Part shown: positions 24,723-32,908 of the stretch, piece after piece
Position numbering within the stretch: position 1 is the stretch's first letter
How the letters are laid out: every line of letters begins with the position of its first letter
Source of the DNA: Planctomycetota bacterium
GTDB taxonomy: Bacteria > Planctomycetota > Phycisphaerae > Phycisphaerales > UBA1924
Assembly (NCBI GenBank): GCA_024280755.1
Contig: JAJRPN010000031.1
Span: 62,001-126,000 of the forward strand
Length of the DNA stretch: 64,000 nt
Direction of reading: 5' to 3'
The notes under the pieces: model-generated
Databases searched by the model: none
The model's input: the letters and a program-made list of their open reading frames with translations, nothing else
What the model was told of the DNA's origin: nothing
Made by a program: the position numbers and the translations under genes

Positions 24723-27700
24723 TCAGCCGCCCCATGAGGGATCAACAGGCAAATCGCCACGCGAACCACCTGGGCGGAAGATGAAACCAAAGCTGGTTTC
24801 GCCTTGAATATTGTTGTACTGGATCGTCGCGCCGAGTGTCCCGATCTGGAACCGACGCATGACCTGGGCACCAAAGGTCTGAAAATCACCGAGATCGAAG
24901 TTGTAGTTCAAACTTGTACTCACCGCATATTTATCGGTGATTCGATATCGCGCCGCGAGCGACGCAAAGGTCGCATCCAAAGGCTGAACCTCTCGATACT
25001 CGACCGATGTCGTGAACCCTGGACGATGTTCGATAATCGCGCCAACACTCGCCCGAGCGGTTTTGCTCAGATCAAGGTCATAGACAATCTCGCCAGCGAA
25101 CGCCAATACTTCTGTCGGCTGCCACACCGCGCTCGTGCTGATGTATTCGCCTGGGTTCGAGAGTTCTGGGCGTGATGAATAGAACTGCGGAATCGGCGAT
25201 GTCCCAGCATCATCACTCGTCCAGACATATTCAGATCGTAGTTTGAGAACATCGACATCGCGCCAACGCCCGACGCCGCCGCGTTTGGTTTGCCATGTTT
25301 GATCCAACGCTGCGCGGAACGCGGTACCTTCGATCAAGCCTTCAACATCATCATCAAAGATCGGAACATCGGTTTGTTCAAAGTTCGAGTCGCCGCCCCA
25401 GATCGTGATCGAAGGCTCGACAATATGACGCAATCGATGAATATCAAAGAATCGATTTTCGGCAGCGTTATGAATCTTCGAAACAGTCGTCGAAAGCGTC
25501 ACACCCCCGCCGCCCCAATACCGAATATCTTCATCTTGCCCTGGGCTAAACGCATCGAACGAGTTGTCGTAGGCCGTAGCCCGTCCGACCGCAAACGGCA
25601 CGACGCGTACTGGTCCGAGATCAAACCTCGCCCGAAGTTCATGGCGAGTATCGAGACGAGTGACTGCCGATTCATCAAGCCCAATCGCGCGAAACTTATC
25701 ACCTAATGACTCATTCGCCAGCGTGCCGAACGCATCGTCCGCCAACGAGTTGGTCGTAAACCCGTATGCACTCGCAGCAACCTCCGAAAATGCCAAACGA
25801 AGAGCCCCAGCCCGTGCCTCGAACGAATAGGTCAACAACCCTGGTTTGATCTCGGGCAAAACATCCTTCGCCAACGAGACAAACCGTACCTCGGGCAACT
25901 TATTGACCGAATAGCCCGGCGATTGTAACTTGTGTTCGGGAACAATGAAATCATTCACTGTCGAACTCAACTCAAAAGCAAAATATGAGTCGTCGCTCCG
26001 CCGTTCGAGTTGCAGGCGATTGCGAAACTCTTCTTCGTTGCGTCCCAACTCTGGAAACAGCGCGCCAACAAATGCCTCGTCCGAAGCATAACTCAACTCG
26101 GTTACCAGCGTCCACGCATCGGTAAACTCCCAGATATCATGGAGCGCAAAGATGCCTCGGGCTTCATTATCGCGTTCGATGCGTTGTCCCGAAGGCATGA
26201 TGTCGGTCCCGTTGTCATCAGCGAGCAAGTACGAAAAAAGCCCGCCACGATGTTGGGCTGTTTCCCAATCCGCCTGCACACCAAAGCCGACTCCACGCTC
26301 CGCATACAGATCAAGATTCAGATCAACATCGACCCCGGGTGGGCCGTCAATATTCAATAGCGAGATCACATTCCAACGCGTTTTGATCGCAAGCCCAGAA
26401 CGGTTTGAATCGGTAACGGCTACCTGCCGCAACGGGAACGATCCGGGGTTGCCTTTGAATCCGGGCAACCAAAGGATCGGAACAGAGCCGGCATTGAGCG
26501 TGACGCTTTTTCCCTCTACATGCACCGAAGGGCGAGCATTGCCGATCAAAGAATCTGAACCTTGCACGAGTGTCACCTTGATATCCGACACGCCGATCGT
26601 GAGATCCGGCTCGAAAAACGCAGTGTTTGAAATCTTGGCTTTGCTTGCAGCGAACTCGTGCTGGGCGGTCTGACGGATGCTCTTTGCCCGTACATACAAA
26701 GGCATCGCGGTCTTCTGATCGGTCGTCCAGAACACCGCGTCGAGCATCAACGCTTTATTGTTTGCCACATCAAGATACATGCGAGGCGAACGCATCGACC
26801 ATTGGTCATCGCCCGCGAAGACGCCGCCTTCGAGATAGATACCTTCGATCTGACTGGCACCCAGCCGCGAAACGCCCGTGATCGCCGAATCGCCAGCGGT
26901 AAATACAACAACTCGTTCTGCCTTGAAATCGATCCATTTTTGATTCGCAGGATCTTGATACTGGATCGTCACGCCGCCGTCAGCAGTGATGATTGAGCCA
27001 TTGCCCGAAGTTGCCCCGTCGATCACAACGCGTCCACCGATCGCGATCGAGAACACGCCGTTGGGATGAAAAATCGGCCCGCGTGGATCATCTGGAGAAT
27101 CATCTTGCACACCGGCATTCGTCGTTGCGGCGTCACCTGTTTGCGAAGTTGCTTGCGAAGTTGCTTGCATCATCGCCGACGACCAAGGGCGGGCCTTTGC
27201 TGTGGTTTGTTCTGTCTGCGTGCCCGCTGCGCCAAGCACGCGCTGAGCAAAGACCGTGTTTGTGCGATCGACAAACTTACCGATATCGGTTTTGGACTTT
27301 GGAGGCTCATCAAATCGCGCATCGAGTTTCATCGAGATCGAATCACGAATCTCGATCACGCCTCGCACCGGAAGCTGCTTGGCCTTCATCGTAATCGTGC
27401 CGTCGGCCGATCGGAGATTTTCAAAAATCGCATAGACCTGATAGCGGCTCGTGCCTGTCGCAGAATCTGATGAGAGCTTGCGGAACCAAAGATTGGCACT
27501 CGCTGCGAGGAACTGATGCTCGCCGAGGACTACATCGACATCATGATCGAGGACAATGCGATGGGTTTGTCCTTCTTTCCAGATCCATCCGCCCCGCGCT
27601 GCGATTTTGATCTGCCCAGCGACCGCTTCGATCGGGAAGTTGACCGTATCGAACGAACGATCGGCGATGGGTTCTGACTGGTTTGGAGATACTTCGATAT

Positions 27701-27800
27701 ATCCAACTTCGCCCGCACCGGCACCAATGGCGATGTACGAGCCCGCAAGGGCACCGATCACCCGAATCCCAAGTTTGCGTCTGCTACTTGTATCAGCCAT
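24723..27800 (-). CDS. lptD: LptD-like outer-membrane LPS-assembly protein
   Basis: A 1025-residue exported protein. The start at 27800 gives a basic N-terminus (SSRRKLGIRV) and a signal peptide to about residue 30. An N-terminal OstA-like beta-jellyroll (about 50-330) is followed by a large barrel domain rich in alternating aromatic beta strands, with the LptD pattern VPILWLPGFKGNPGSFPLRQ near residue 450. LptD places lipopolysaccharide in the outer leaflet of the outer membrane. No LptE is adjacent. The gene is divergent from the YhaM-like nuclease. It supports a true outer membrane in this organism. Confidence 0.85.
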   Translation of the reverse strand: MADTSSRRKLGIRVIGALAGSYIAIGAGAGEVGYIEVSPNQSEPIADRSFDTVNFPIEAVAGQIKIAARGGWIWKEGQTHRIVLDHDVDVVLGEHQFLAASANLWFRKLSSDSATGTSRYQVYAIFENLRSADGTITMKAKQLPVRGVIEIRDSISMKLDARFDEPPKSKTDIGKFVDRTNTVFAQRVLGAAGTQTEQTTAKARPWSSAMMQATSQATSQTGDAATTNAGVQDDSPDDPRGPIFHPNGVFSIAIGGRVVIDGATSGNGSIITADGGVTIQYQDPANQKWIDFKAERVVVFTAGDSAITGVSRLGASQIEGIYLEGGVFAGDDQWSMRSPRMYLDVANNKALMLDAVFWTTDQKTAMPLYVRAKSIRQTAQHEFAASKAKISNTAFFEPDLTIGVSDIKVTLVQGSDSLIGNARPSVHVEGKSVTLNAGSVPILWLPGFKGNPGSFPLRQVAVTDSNRSGLAIKTRWNVISLLNIDGPPGVDVDLNLDLYAERGVGFGVQADWETAQHRGGLFSYLLADDNGTDIMPSGQRIERDNEARGIFALHDIWEFTDAWTLVTELSYASDEAFVGALFPELGRNEEEFRNRLQLERRSDDSYFAFELSSTVNDFIVPEHKLQSPGYSVNKLPEVRFVSLAKDVLPEIKPGLLTYSFEARAGALRLAFSEVAASAYGFTTNSLADDAFGTLANESLGDKFRAIGLDESAVTRLDTRHELRARFDLGPVRVVPFAVGRATAYDNSFDAFSPGQDEDIRYWGGGGVTLSTTVSKIHNAAENRFFDIHRLRHIVEPSITIWGGDSNFEQTDVPIFDDDVEGLIEGTAFRAALDQTWQTKRGGVGRWRDVDVLKLRSEYVWTSDDAGTSPIPQFYSSRPELSNPGEYISTSAVWQPTEVLAFAGEIVYDLDLSKTARASVGAIIEHRPGFTTSVEYREVQPLDATFASLAARYRITDKYAVSTSLNYNFDLGDFQTFGAQVMRRFQIGTLGATIQYNNIQGETSFGFIFRPGGSRGDLPVDPSWGG

Positions 27801-27917
27801 GCGCCATGCTGCCCTTCCTCGTCTGCGTCCATTTGATTCAGAATCACAAGTGTACCCCATCCGAGATCAATGCTGGGGATCATGGAGAATCTATCCGAGC
27901 AGAACTATGCTCACCCT

Positions 27918-28916
27918 ATGAGTACACACACCGCCAGACGAACCCTTTCCGAGATGAAACCTTCCGAGCGCCTTGATGGAATCTATTCCATCGCCAACGC
28001 CCAACTCGGGACCACCCAGAAGGGCAAACCATACCTCCGCTGTTTGCTTGGAGATTCGAGCCTCCAGGCTGCCGGCCGGATGTGGTCGATCGAAGAATCA
28101 ACCTTCCGCCGCCTCCCAACCGACGGCTTCGTCTGGGTTGAAGGCGAGACTCAATCCTACCAGGGCGAGCTTCAGATCATCATCCATCGGATTGATCCAC
28201 ATGAGCCAACACCCGACGAACTCCGCCACATCTTGCCGTCGTCCAAGCGCGATCCCAAGGAGATGTTCGCTGAGGTTGTTGCGTTGCTCGACACGCTCAA
28301 GCATCCTGCAATGCAAGCGTTGGCCAAGACTTACCTCGCTGACGAGCATCTGATGGACGGGTTCCGTACCGCGCCGGCAGCCGTCCGACTCCACCACGCC
28401 TACCTCGGCGGATTGCTCGAACACACACTGACACTCATGCAGATCACCGATGCCATCACCCCTTTGTATCCAAAGATCAACCGCGACATCGTCATGATGG
28501 GGCTTTTCCTTCATGACCTTGGCAAAACCCGCGAGTTGTTCTTTGATCGCGGATTCGGATACTCCGATCGTGGCGAGCTCATCGGGCACCTTGTCGAAGG
28601 CGCGATTATGCTTCACGACAAGGCCCAGCAGATGATGGCCGAGACCGGCACACGCATGCCAGCGGGCGCGTTGACCATCCTCCAGCACATCATTATCTCG
28701 CATCACGAACGCCCCGAATATGGTGCGGCCAAGATCCCATCATCACCAGAAGCCGTACTGGTCTCGCTCATCGACAACCTCGATGCCAAGACCATCATGG
28801 CCCTCTCGGCGGCTCGCCCAGATCGCGATGCACAGTTCTCGCTCGGCGGGAACTTTACCGAAAAGAACTGGGCACTGGGCGTCAAGCTCTACCGCCCAGA
28901 TCCGCTGGCGGACTAA
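27918..28916 (+). CDS. HD-domain 3'-5' exoribonuclease, YhaM-like
   Basis: A 332-residue protein with an N-terminal OB-fold (about 15-110: LLGDSSLQAAGRMW, VEGETQSYQGELQII) and a C-terminal HD domain (about 150-320: HHAYLGGLLEHTL, LFLHDLGKTREL, ISHHERPEYGAAKIPSSPEA). This order is that of YhaM/CbfI 3'-5' exoribonucleases, which use metal ions held by the HD residues. Start uncertain: ATG codons at 27870, 27882 and 27918 are in frame; 27918 gives a family-like N-terminus but has only a weak ribosome site. Confidence 0.85.
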   Translation: MSTHTARRTLSEMKPSERLDGIYSIANAQLGTTQKGKPYLRCLLGDSSLQAAGRMWSIEESTFRRLPTDGFVWVEGETQSYQGELQIIIHRIDPHEPTPDELRHILPSSKRDPKEMFAEVVALLDTLKHPAMQALAKTYLADEHLMDGFRTAPAAVRLHHAYLGGLLEHTLTLMQITDAITPLYPKINRDIVMMGLFLHDLGKTRELFFDRGFGYSDRGELIGHLVEGAIMLHDKAQQMMAETGTRMPAGALTILQHIIISHHERPEYGAAKIPSSPEAVLVSLIDNLDAKTIMALSAARPDRDAQFSLGGNFTEKNWALGVKLYRPDPLAD

Positions 28917-28932
28917 GAATCTGTTCTTAACG

Positions 28933-28960
28933 AGCCGCGACCGTGAGGGAGCGGTTTTTT
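28933..28960 (+). terminator. Terminator-like hairpin after the YhaM-like gene
   Basis: GCCGCGACCGTGAGGGAGCGG followed by TTTTTTATTG; CCGC and GCGG, or ACCG and CGGT, can pair. The stem is short but the T run is clear. This G+C-rich motif looks like a dispersed planctomycete terminator sequence (from memory, not checked). Confidence 0.5.
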
Positions 28961-28991
28961 ATTGCCAACTCCCTGTGCCCTGCCTTTCCGA

Positions 28992-29134
28992 CCGCCTCCC
29001 CCATGCTTGTGGGGGAGGTGGCACGCGAAGCGTGACGGAGGGGGTCTTGAGAACGGTACAGCGCGTAAAATCAGAAAAAGAGAAGACCCCCTCCGCCCTG
29101 CGGGCACCTCCCCCGGAAGCCCGGGGGAGGCGAA
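28992..29134. repeat. Intergenic palindromic repeat element, copy 3
   Basis: Arms CCGCCTCCCCC and GGGGGAGGCGAA, end hairpins CCTCCCCCA/TGGGGGAGG and CCTCCCCCGG/CCGGGGGAGG, and the inner pair GGAGGGGGTCTT/AAGACCCCCTCC match copies 1 and 2. It lies between the YhaM-like gene and rpsD. Confidence 0.85.
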
Positions 29135-29283
29135 AGATAGCCTAAAGAGGGAAGCGAAAGAACCCTGAAACTGATTCGGTTCTGGCTTGACAAATCTTCC
29201 CTATCGGGCTTCAATCCCCTCTTCCCAGGCATTGTGCCCGGGCCAATCTCGTCGGACCGAAGTCTCGGCCCCCCGGCATGGTC

Positions 29284-29328
29284 GCTACCCAAACTGGTAG
29301 CACCGCAATCGAATCAACTCGATTGCGG
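29284..29328 (+). promoter_or_regulatory. Two-hairpin leader upstream of rpsD
   Basis: GCTACC (29284-29289) pairs with GGTAGC (29296-29301), and directly after it CCGCAATCG (29303-29311) pairs with CGATTGCGG (29320-29328) over an 8-base loop. The second hairpin ends 24 bp before the S4 start codon, close to the ribosome site. S4 represses its own mRNA in several bacteria by binding structured leaders, so these hairpins are a candidate S4 binding site. No family match was made. Confidence 0.45.
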
Positions 29329-29352
29329 ACGGATGTTAAAAGGAACGCCATC

Positions 29353-29952
29353 ATGGCAACATACACAGGACCTAAGGTCCGCCTCTCCCGTCGCGTAGGT
29401 GTACCCATCTGCGACACCCCAAAGCACACATCAAAGAGAATGCTCAACGCACCAGGTATGCACGGGCATCGCGGTCGCCGTCTGCGTGACTACGGCATCC
29501 GCCTCCAAGAAAAACAAAAACTCCGCTATCACTACAACATCCTCGAAAAGCAGTTCCGTCGCACCGTTGACGAAGCAAAGCGTCGTCCTGGTAACTCGGG
29601 CGATATCTTGATGCAGCTCCTTGAGCTCCGTCTTGACAATGTTGTTCGTCGTATGGGCGTTGTCCGTACGATCTGGGCATCACGCCAGATGGTCAATCAT
29701 GGTCACATCCTTGTCAATGGCAAGAAGGTCGATATCCCTTCATACCGTATCAAGGTTGGCGATGTCATCTCACTCAAGGACGGCATCCAGAAGCTCGCTC
29801 GCGAGAACATGGAATCCATGGGTGGTCATGAAGTTCCGGGTTGGATCTCATTCAACCCATCAGAACTCAACTCGACCATCTCGTCGTTGCCAACATCGGA
29901 TCAGATTCCTTTCGATGTGAACACCAACCTGATCATCGAATTCTATCGCTAA
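29353..29952 (+). CDS. rpsD: 30S ribosomal protein S4
   Basis: A 199-residue S4, slightly shorter than the E. coli protein. It has the N-terminal domain with KQKLRYHYNILEKQF and the S4 RNA-binding domain with LLELRLDNVVRRMG and ASRQMVNHGHILVNGKKVDIPSYRIKVGD. The ATG at 29353 has AAAAGGA about 7 bases upstream. It stands alone, outside any ribosomal protein operon. Two G+C-rich hairpins follow the stop. Confidence 0.97.
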   Translation: MATYTGPKVRLSRRVGVPICDTPKHTSKRMLNAPGMHGHRGRRLRDYGIRLQEKQKLRYHYNILEKQFRRTVDEAKRRPGNSGDILMQLLELRLDNVVRRMGVVRTIWASRQMVNHGHILVNGKKVDIPSYRIKVGDVISLKDGIQKLARENMESMGGHEVPGWISFNPSELNSTISSLPTSDQIPFDVNTNLIIEFYR

Positions 29953-29968
29953 ATCCAAATCGAACCTC

Positions 29969-30018
29969 GCGTCGCGTCCATTGGGCGCGACGCCGAGGAT
30001 GAGCCAAGCGAATCCTCG
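29969..30018 (+). terminator. Tandem hairpins after rpsD
   Basis: GCGTCGCG (29969-29976) pairs with CGCGACGC (29986-29993), then CGAGGAT (29994-30000) pairs with ATCCTCG (30012-30018). A short T run (GTTTTTC) comes only at about 30037, so termination is likely but not certain. Confidence 0.5.
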
Positions 30019-30080
30019 GGTACATCCTGTGGATTCGTTTTTCATAACTCGGACAATCATTCCAAACACTCGGAGCCAAC

Positions 30081-32147
30081 ATGCTTAGGTTCATCCGGAA
30101 ATTTCAACTCCCCATCCTCGTCATCGGCGGCTCGCTGCTGATGGTCGTGTTCTTGCTTGAGCCGGTTCTTACTCGGCTCTCGCCCTCAACACTCAAGACC
30201 AAAGTAGCAAAGCTCGATGATGGCACCACCTATACCCGTGGTGACCAGATGGAAGCAACTGTTGCGCTCAACTTGCTCAAACGCGTTCACCCCAGAGCCT
30301 TGGGACCACGCATGGCTGGCGGCATGGGGCTGGACCCTGTGAGCGAGACCAATCGTGAACTCCATTGGCTTATGCTCGTCAAACAAGCAGATAAGGCTGG
30401 ATTGATCGGCGAAGCTGGCGACGGAGTATCTTGGATCAATGAGTTGGCGTCGACCGAAGCGATGATTCAGGCAAGAACCGAAGCCCAGCAAGGTTTGATC
30501 CGCTCGGCTCCAGAGTTTAATCAACGCATCGCCGAGCTTACCCCTCAAATCGCGGGGATCATGGAACGCAACGCAAGGCTCTCGGCTGGCAATGCTGGCG
30601 GCACGATGGAAAGTGTTTATACCATCCTCGCCCAAGCCCGAGGCGTCTATCGGCTGCTCTCGTCAATCCAAACACTCCCAGTCTTCAGCGATCTCAACGC
30701 GATCCATGCTGCCCACGAAACACTCGATTCGGTCGCTGTGAATGCGGTCATCCTTGATTCATCATTGGTTTCATCTTCGCTCCCAGAACCAACAGAAGAA
30801 CAGCTCCAAGTGTTCTTCGATATCTACAAAGCACAGAGTGCGAGCGACAACGATTTCCAAATCGGCTATACCCAACCAACACGCATCCAGCTTGGCTGGA
30901 TGACGCTTGACAAGAATATATTTATGAATGCGGTCGAAGCCGACCGTGTTGAGTTGCACAAGATCTGGCTCCAAAACCGGGATCAATACCCCGGCGACTT
31001 CGGGCTCGAACGGATCAATCTTGAGCGCAAGTTCCGCGACGAGCAAGCAACAAAAATGATGGTCGAAGCCGACCGGATTATCCGTGCCCAAATCTTGGCG
31101 GTCACCAACGCCTTACCAAAGTCCAACGGCATCCTTACCCTCCCTCAAGATTGGGAAGAAAAACGCCCGCATCTTGAAAATATCTCAGAAACTGTCGTTG
31201 AGCGAATCAATAAACAGTTCTCGGTCTCGCTGCCAACCCCAGCACTCACGATGATCGGCGATCGTTGGCTCAATGCAAATGATATCTCTTCATTGCCTGG
31301 CTTTGGCTCGTCAAACTTTCGGATGGGATCGCGTCAACTCCCGGCGTATGCCTTGACTCAGTTCTTCGAACTCGATGAAGCGAACACCACCGGGCTTGAT
31401 GTCCAGGTCGGGCTCCCACTTGCGGATCCAGCAGCGACCGATGCCATCGGCAACCGCTATTACGCGGTGGTACTCAATGTTCGCGAGCAAGGCCCAGCCG
31501 AACTGATCGCAGATGCGACTCGCGAGCAGGTCATTGCCGATTACAAAGCTATCGCAGGCTACAACCTGCTCGTCGCTCAAATCGATGAGATCAAAGCATC
31601 CATCGCCGGCGTGAGTGATCTTGATACATCGCTGGCACCTGCGATTGATATGGCAATGGCGATGGGGAGTGAAGATGCAATCACTCTGCGTCCGAGCGTT
31701 CTCAAGAACATTCTTGTTCGGCGAGACACGATCGATGGCGGAGCATTGACACGCTTTGTTGATCCCAAAATCAATACTGAAGTTTTCCGTAACGCGGTTC
31801 TCGAAGCAGCATCAGATCTCCCGCCTTTGATTGCTCCAGAAGCCTTGGCTGCCAATCCGATCCCTGTTGCTGTGGCATTGCCATCGGCCCGGTCAATTGC
31901 GGTGTCATTAGTCGTCGCGCCTCGTCCAGTAACGAGCGAACAGTTCTTTTTGCTTGCATCGAGCGTCGCAAACAGTGCTCGCCAGCGTGAACTCACCGAA
32001 GCATCCATTGACCTTGATGACCCGTTCTCGTTTGTTGCACTCTCATCGCGCTACGGGCTTGTCGATCTCAAGAAGGATGACAAAGAAGAAGAGGCTGAGG
32101 AATCGAAAATTGAATCCGAAGCTAAAGCTGAAGCTATAGAAGGCTAA
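30081..32147 (+). CDS. Membrane-anchored periplasmic protein, PpiD/SurA-like organisation, function unknown
   Basis: A 688-residue protein with a short basic N-terminus and one hydrophobic anchor (about 10-30: LPILVIGGSLLMVVFLLEPVL). The rest is a long, mostly helical and presumably periplasmic region, ending in an acidic, lysine-rich tail (KKDDKEEEAEESKIESEAK). The anchor followed by helical chaperone-like segments recalls PpiD, but no parvulin PPIase signature was found. It starts about 130 bp after rpsD. It could be a foldase relative that has lost its catalytic domain, or an unrelated membrane-tethered chaperone. Confidence 0.55.
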   Translation: MLRFIRKFQLPILVIGGSLLMVVFLLEPVLTRLSPSTLKTKVAKLDDGTTYTRGDQMEATVALNLLKRVHPRALGPRMAGGMGLDPVSETNRELHWLMLVKQADKAGLIGEAGDGVSWINELASTEAMIQARTEAQQGLIRSAPEFNQRIAELTPQIAGIMERNARLSAGNAGGTMESVYTILAQARGVYRLLSSIQTLPVFSDLNAIHAAHETLDSVAVNAVILDSSLVSSSLPEPTEEQLQVFFDIYKAQSASDNDFQIGYTQPTRIQLGWMTLDKNIFMNAVEADRVELHKIWLQNRDQYPGDFGLERINLERKFRDEQATKMMVEADRIIRAQILAVTNALPKSNGILTLPQDWEEKRPHLENISETVVERINKQFSVSLPTPALTMIGDRWLNANDISSLPGFGSSNFRMGSRQLPAYALTQFFELDEANTTGLDVQVGLPLADPAATDAIGNRYYAVVLNVREQGPAELIADATREQVIADYKAIAGYNLLVAQIDEIKASIAGVSDLDTSLAPAIDMAMAMGSEDAITLRPSVLKNILVRRDTIDGGALTRFVDPKINTEVFRNAVLEAASDLPPLIAPEALAANPIPVAVALPSARSIAVSLVVAPRPVTSEQFFLLASSVANSARQRELTEASIDLDDPFSFVALSSRYGLVDLKKDDKEEEAEESKIESEAKAEAIEG

Positions 32148-32158
32148 GCGACTGCCTT

Positions 32159-32359
32159 TTAGCCGCCGCCAACGAGGGTCACGATTTCAATCGTTTGCCC
32201 ATCAGTAAGAGTTGTTTCAGATCGTTCCCGTTTGGGGACGATTTTTTTATCGACTTCCGCAGCACAGATCGACCCGGCAAGCCCGAGGATCTCGATGAGC
32301 CCTTCGACGGTGGTGTTGTCGGGGAGCTGACGGGGTTGGCCATTGACTGTGCAGTTCAT
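32159..32359 (-). CDS. thiS: ThiS-family sulfur carrier protein
   Basis: A 66-residue ubiquitin-fold protein ending in GG-G: the C-terminal VTLVGGG has the conserved Gly-Gly that is thiocarboxylated. MNCTVNGQPRQLPDNTTVEGLI matches ThiS/MoaD starts. ThiS gives sulfur to the thiazole ring of thiamine. No thiG or other thiamine gene is near; it is the last gene of an operon after the pncC and B12-GTPase genes (9-bp gap). A role in another sulfur-transfer pathway is possible. Confidence 0.82.
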   Translation of the reverse strand: MNCTVNGQPRQLPDNTTVEGLIEILGLAGSICAAEVDKKIVPKRERSETTLTDGQTIEIVTLVGGG

Positions 32360-32368
32360 GGGAGAAGT

Positions 32369-32908
32369 CTACGCGGTCAATCGTTCGCATTCATGATCGA
32401 GCTTGTGATAGTCGTTGTTGAGCATCTGGATACACATCATGAGTGATGCCCCGAGTGCGTATTGTCGGATTGCCGATCGTCCATCATTTGGGAAGAGGAA
32501 CCGGCGACAGTCGTACGAGCCGGTGCTGGTCGCTGTACAGATCCAGACGGTACCGATGGGTTTAATGATACTTCCCCCGCCAGATCCTGCGACGCCTGTG
32601 ATGGCGATGGAGTTGGTCACTAATAGCTTGGCACACCCGCCTTTGGCCATCTCGATGGCAACTTGCCCACTCACCGCGCCGTACTCATCGAGTGTACTCG
32701 CTTGCACTCCCGCTGTCATCTGCTTGGCCATGTTGGAGTAGGTGACCAACCCACCGAGATAAACATCCGAAGCACCATCAGGCTCGACGATCGCAGCCCC
32801 TACCATGCCGCCGGTGCAGCTTTCGACGGTGGCGAGTGTTCGACTTTGTTCTCGGAGCAACTTGGAAAGCTGCGTGACGAGTTCTGAGATGGTGCTGGAC
32901 TGGCTCAT
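32369..32908 (-). CDS. pncC: CinA C-terminal domain protein (nicotinamide-nucleotide amidohydrolase, PncC-like)
   Basis: A 179-residue stand-alone CinA C-terminal domain. The active-site region ATVESCTGGMVGAAI carries the conserved Ser and Cys; GAVSGQVAIEMA and ITGVAGSGGGS complete the family set. PncC converts NMN to nicotinate mononucleotide and ammonia. The ATG at 32908 overlaps the TGA of the upstream GTPase gene (TGATG), so translation is coupled. The usual ITGVAGP proline is replaced by serine here, a small deviation. Confidence 0.88.
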   Translation of the reverse strand: MSQSSTISELVTQLSKLLREQSRTLATVESCTGGMVGAAIVEPDGASDVYLGGLVTYSNMAKQMTAGVQASTLDEYGAVSGQVAIEMAKGGCAKLLVTNSIAITGVAGSGGGSIIKPIGTVWICTATSTGSYDCRRFLFPNDGRSAIRQYALGASLMMCIQMLNNDYHKLDHECERLTA

